From Methanospirillum hungatei JF-1 (lineage in GTDB: Archaea > Halobacteriota > Methanomicrobia > Methanomicrobiales > Methanospirillaceae), in contig NC_007796.1 in assembly GCF_000013445.1 (NCBI RefSeq), positions 1,090,936 through 1,154,935 on the forward strand: a DNA stretch of 64,000 nucleotides, written 5' to 3'. The first letter of the stretch is position 1. Every line of letters begins with the position of its first letter. The notes beneath the pieces are model-generated. The model worked only from the letters and a program-made list of their open reading frames with translations. It did no database searches and was not told the origin of the DNA. Shown here piece after piece: positions 62,790-64,000 of this stretch. The position numbers were made by a program, and so were the translations under genes.

Positions 62790-63422
62790 TTACGTATGAC
62801 GAATGATAATCTCATTGAGGACATGTCCCACATCATTACATTCCTGCAAAACCTCTTCGAGATTTTCATAGATATCCTTGAGTTTTATAAGAAGTATCGG
62901 ATCCTGCATAGAGAATAGTTCAGTTACAGCAGAAGAGAGGAGATCACTGGACCGGTTATATACATGATTGATATTCTGACAGGAGTTTTTTATCTCATGA
63001 ATCTCATTCCAGGACCCGAGCAGTCCAACACCTTCCCGAATTTCTGCGACTGATATAGATATAAATTCGGCAAAGGTATTCAAATGGGGGTAGGTCCCGA
63101 TCAACTGATAATTGCATATCTGATGTGCAACCCAGTCGATGATATCAATGACATCATCAAGAGCTTTTGCAAGACGGTGAATTTCATCTGGTTCAAGAGG
63201 AGTGATAAGTGACTCCTCCAATCTTGCAAAAATTTTTCTTAACAGTTCGTCAGATTCATGCTCAAGCTGATGTATCTTCTGGCAGGTAATGCCCCTGTGT
63301 TGATTCATATCAGATATCAGTTCGGTCAGATGCGATGAGGCTTGAACTATCTTTTCAGATATTTCACGAAAAATTTCCAGAAAATATTGATCTTCCGGGA
63401 GAATAATATTCCGTATCCGCAT
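62790..63422 (-). CDS. DUF47/PhoU-like transport regulator, copy 2
   Basis: A 210-residue helical protein paralogous to 60903-61532: KIHQLEHESDELLRKIFARLEESLITPLEPDEIHRLAKALDDVID holds the same paired metal-binding signature (given here only as the family region, about residues 50-95). It leads the four-gene phosphate cassette run, so transcription probably starts in the 70-bp spacer upstream of it. Confidence 0.9.
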   Translation of the reverse strand: MRIRNIILPEDQYFLEIFREISEKIVQASSHLTELISDMNQHRGITCQKIHQLEHESDELLRKIFARLEESLITPLEPDEIHRLAKALDDVIDIIDWVAHQICNYQLIGTYPHLNTFAEFISISVAEIREGVGLLGSWNEIHEIKNSCQNINHVYNRSSDLLSSAVTELFSMQDPILLIKLKDIYENLEEVLQECNDVGHVLNEIIIRHT

Positions 63423-63495
63423 ATCTTCTGGTGATACCTGATATATTATATGAGTATGTGTTCCGGCTCCAAATTACACAAAAGGACCTGAAATT

Positions 63496-64000
63496 TCAGG
63501 TCATATTGCTCATTATTGCAAAAAATTCGTCTGCCGGAACGGTTGCAAGTGCTGGAAAGGTTCTGTTCTGCACCGAATACCGCTGCATTACCTGATATTC
63601 AAGCCATGCACCATACAATGAAAGGCGGGCAGTAATCCCGGAGATCTGTGCAGGGTACTGAGGATCTGATCTGTTTAATCCAGGAATCCGGTTCAGACTG
63701 GTCAGTTCTGACTGGACTGTCCGGTTATATGCCTGCCTCAAATAAGACAAATCCTGTGACACATTATACGAGTACGTTTCATTCAAATTCTTCTTCAGGC
63801 GAATATTTGCATATTCTACAGAGAGATTCAGCACATCAGGGATGTCATAGGTGACAGAGCCATCAACCCGTCCTTTGATCTCATATAAATCAGGAATCCA
63901 GTACTGGTTCATCATAAACAGAAATTCGGTGTCATTACTGGTATGATTCCCCGATATACCGACATCCTCCCCTATACAGGGATAAATACACATGAGAAAA
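63496..64000 (-). CDS. Exported protein of unknown function, 5' end beyond window
   Basis: The frame stays open from the stop at 63496 to the window end. An in-frame ATG lies at 63991-63993, but the residues around it (FLMCIYPCIG) look like the tail of a signal peptide, so the true start is probably outside. The mature part is Asn/Tyr/Ser-rich with several N-glycosylation-type NxT/NxS sites (NHTSND, NLSVEY, NETYSYN, NRTVQ) and mostly helical. No family recognised. Confidence 0.6.
   Translation of the reverse strand, partial: FLMCIYPCIGEDVGISGNHTSNDTEFLFMMNQYWIPDLYEIKGRVDGSVTYDIPDVLNLSVEYANIRLKKNLNETYSYNVSQDLSYLRQAYNRTVQSELTSLNRIPGLNRSDPQYPAQISGITARLSLYGAWLEYQVMQRYSVQNRTFPALATVPADEFFAIMSNMT

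Overview
The window is chromosomal DNA of a methanogen-type euryarchaeon. It encodes a thermosome subunit, MCM helicase, an RFC small subunit, membrane LonB protease, geranylgeranylglyceryl phosphate synthase (archaeal ether lipids), an archaeal-type threonyl-tRNA synthetase, NOB1 and GatCAB. The abundance of TPR proteins, the large chemosensory locus, the tungsten AOR and the Ig-like surface proteins suggest Methanomicrobiales, perhaps a Methanospirillum-like organism. That placement is inference from gene content, not a database result.

Layout. 1-7.8 kb: thermosome (cut by the window edge), a GfcR-like PRTase regulator, nob1, prs, then rightward lonB-tldD-pmbA-aroD and a DUF504 gene. 8.2-13.2 kb: two exported Ig-like proteins around a CopA copper ATPase with a C-terminal YHS domain, plus a nitrilase-family amidohydrolase. 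13.3-15.4 kb: mcm. 15.4-26.6 kb: a leftward run of overlapping genes, cheW-cheR(TPR)-cheW-mcp-cheA(REC)-cheB followed by two REC-histidine kinase hybrids. Its architecture matches the Wsp/Frz type of 'alternative cellular function' chemosensory pathway. 26.6-31.6 kb: rfcS and two large TPR proteins, one exported.

31.77-38.89 kb: a tRNA-Thr(CGT) gene carrying a ~7.05 kb integrated plasmid-like element, bounded by a 14-bp direct repeat of the tRNA 3' end. It carries a zinc-ribbon tyrosine integrase beside the distal att site, a primase/SF3-helicase replication protein, two ribbon-helix-helix (RHH) proteins and a block of small overlapping genes of unknown function. It also has three separate repeat-rich cis regions. 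The first is an iteron field (AGGGCAC heptamers in 9-bp tandem pairs around an AT-rich tract), a likely origin. The second is a GCGC-rich divergent promoter region. The third is a set of GTYATACC repeats that fill both the promoter and the coding sequence of the larger RHH gene, where they occur in two reading frames. I regard this element, and above all its RHH/repeat module, as the most novel part of the window.

38.9-39.7 kb holds decayed coding fragments, including a SWIM zinc-finger remnant. 39.7-48.3 kb: ABC exporter pair, tungsten aldehyde ferredoxin oxidoreductase with a polyferredoxin, thrS, dcd, a TrmJ-like methyltransferase and GGGP synthase. 48.3-55.1 kb: topA, gatB-gatA-gatC and a truncated asparagine-synthetase-like gene. 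55.2-64 kb: a secreted GH26-like protein, two DNA glycosylases (HDG-type and OGG-type), enolase, a small exported protein, a tandemly duplicated DUF47(PhoU-like)-PiT phosphate transport cassette and a truncated exported protein at the window end.
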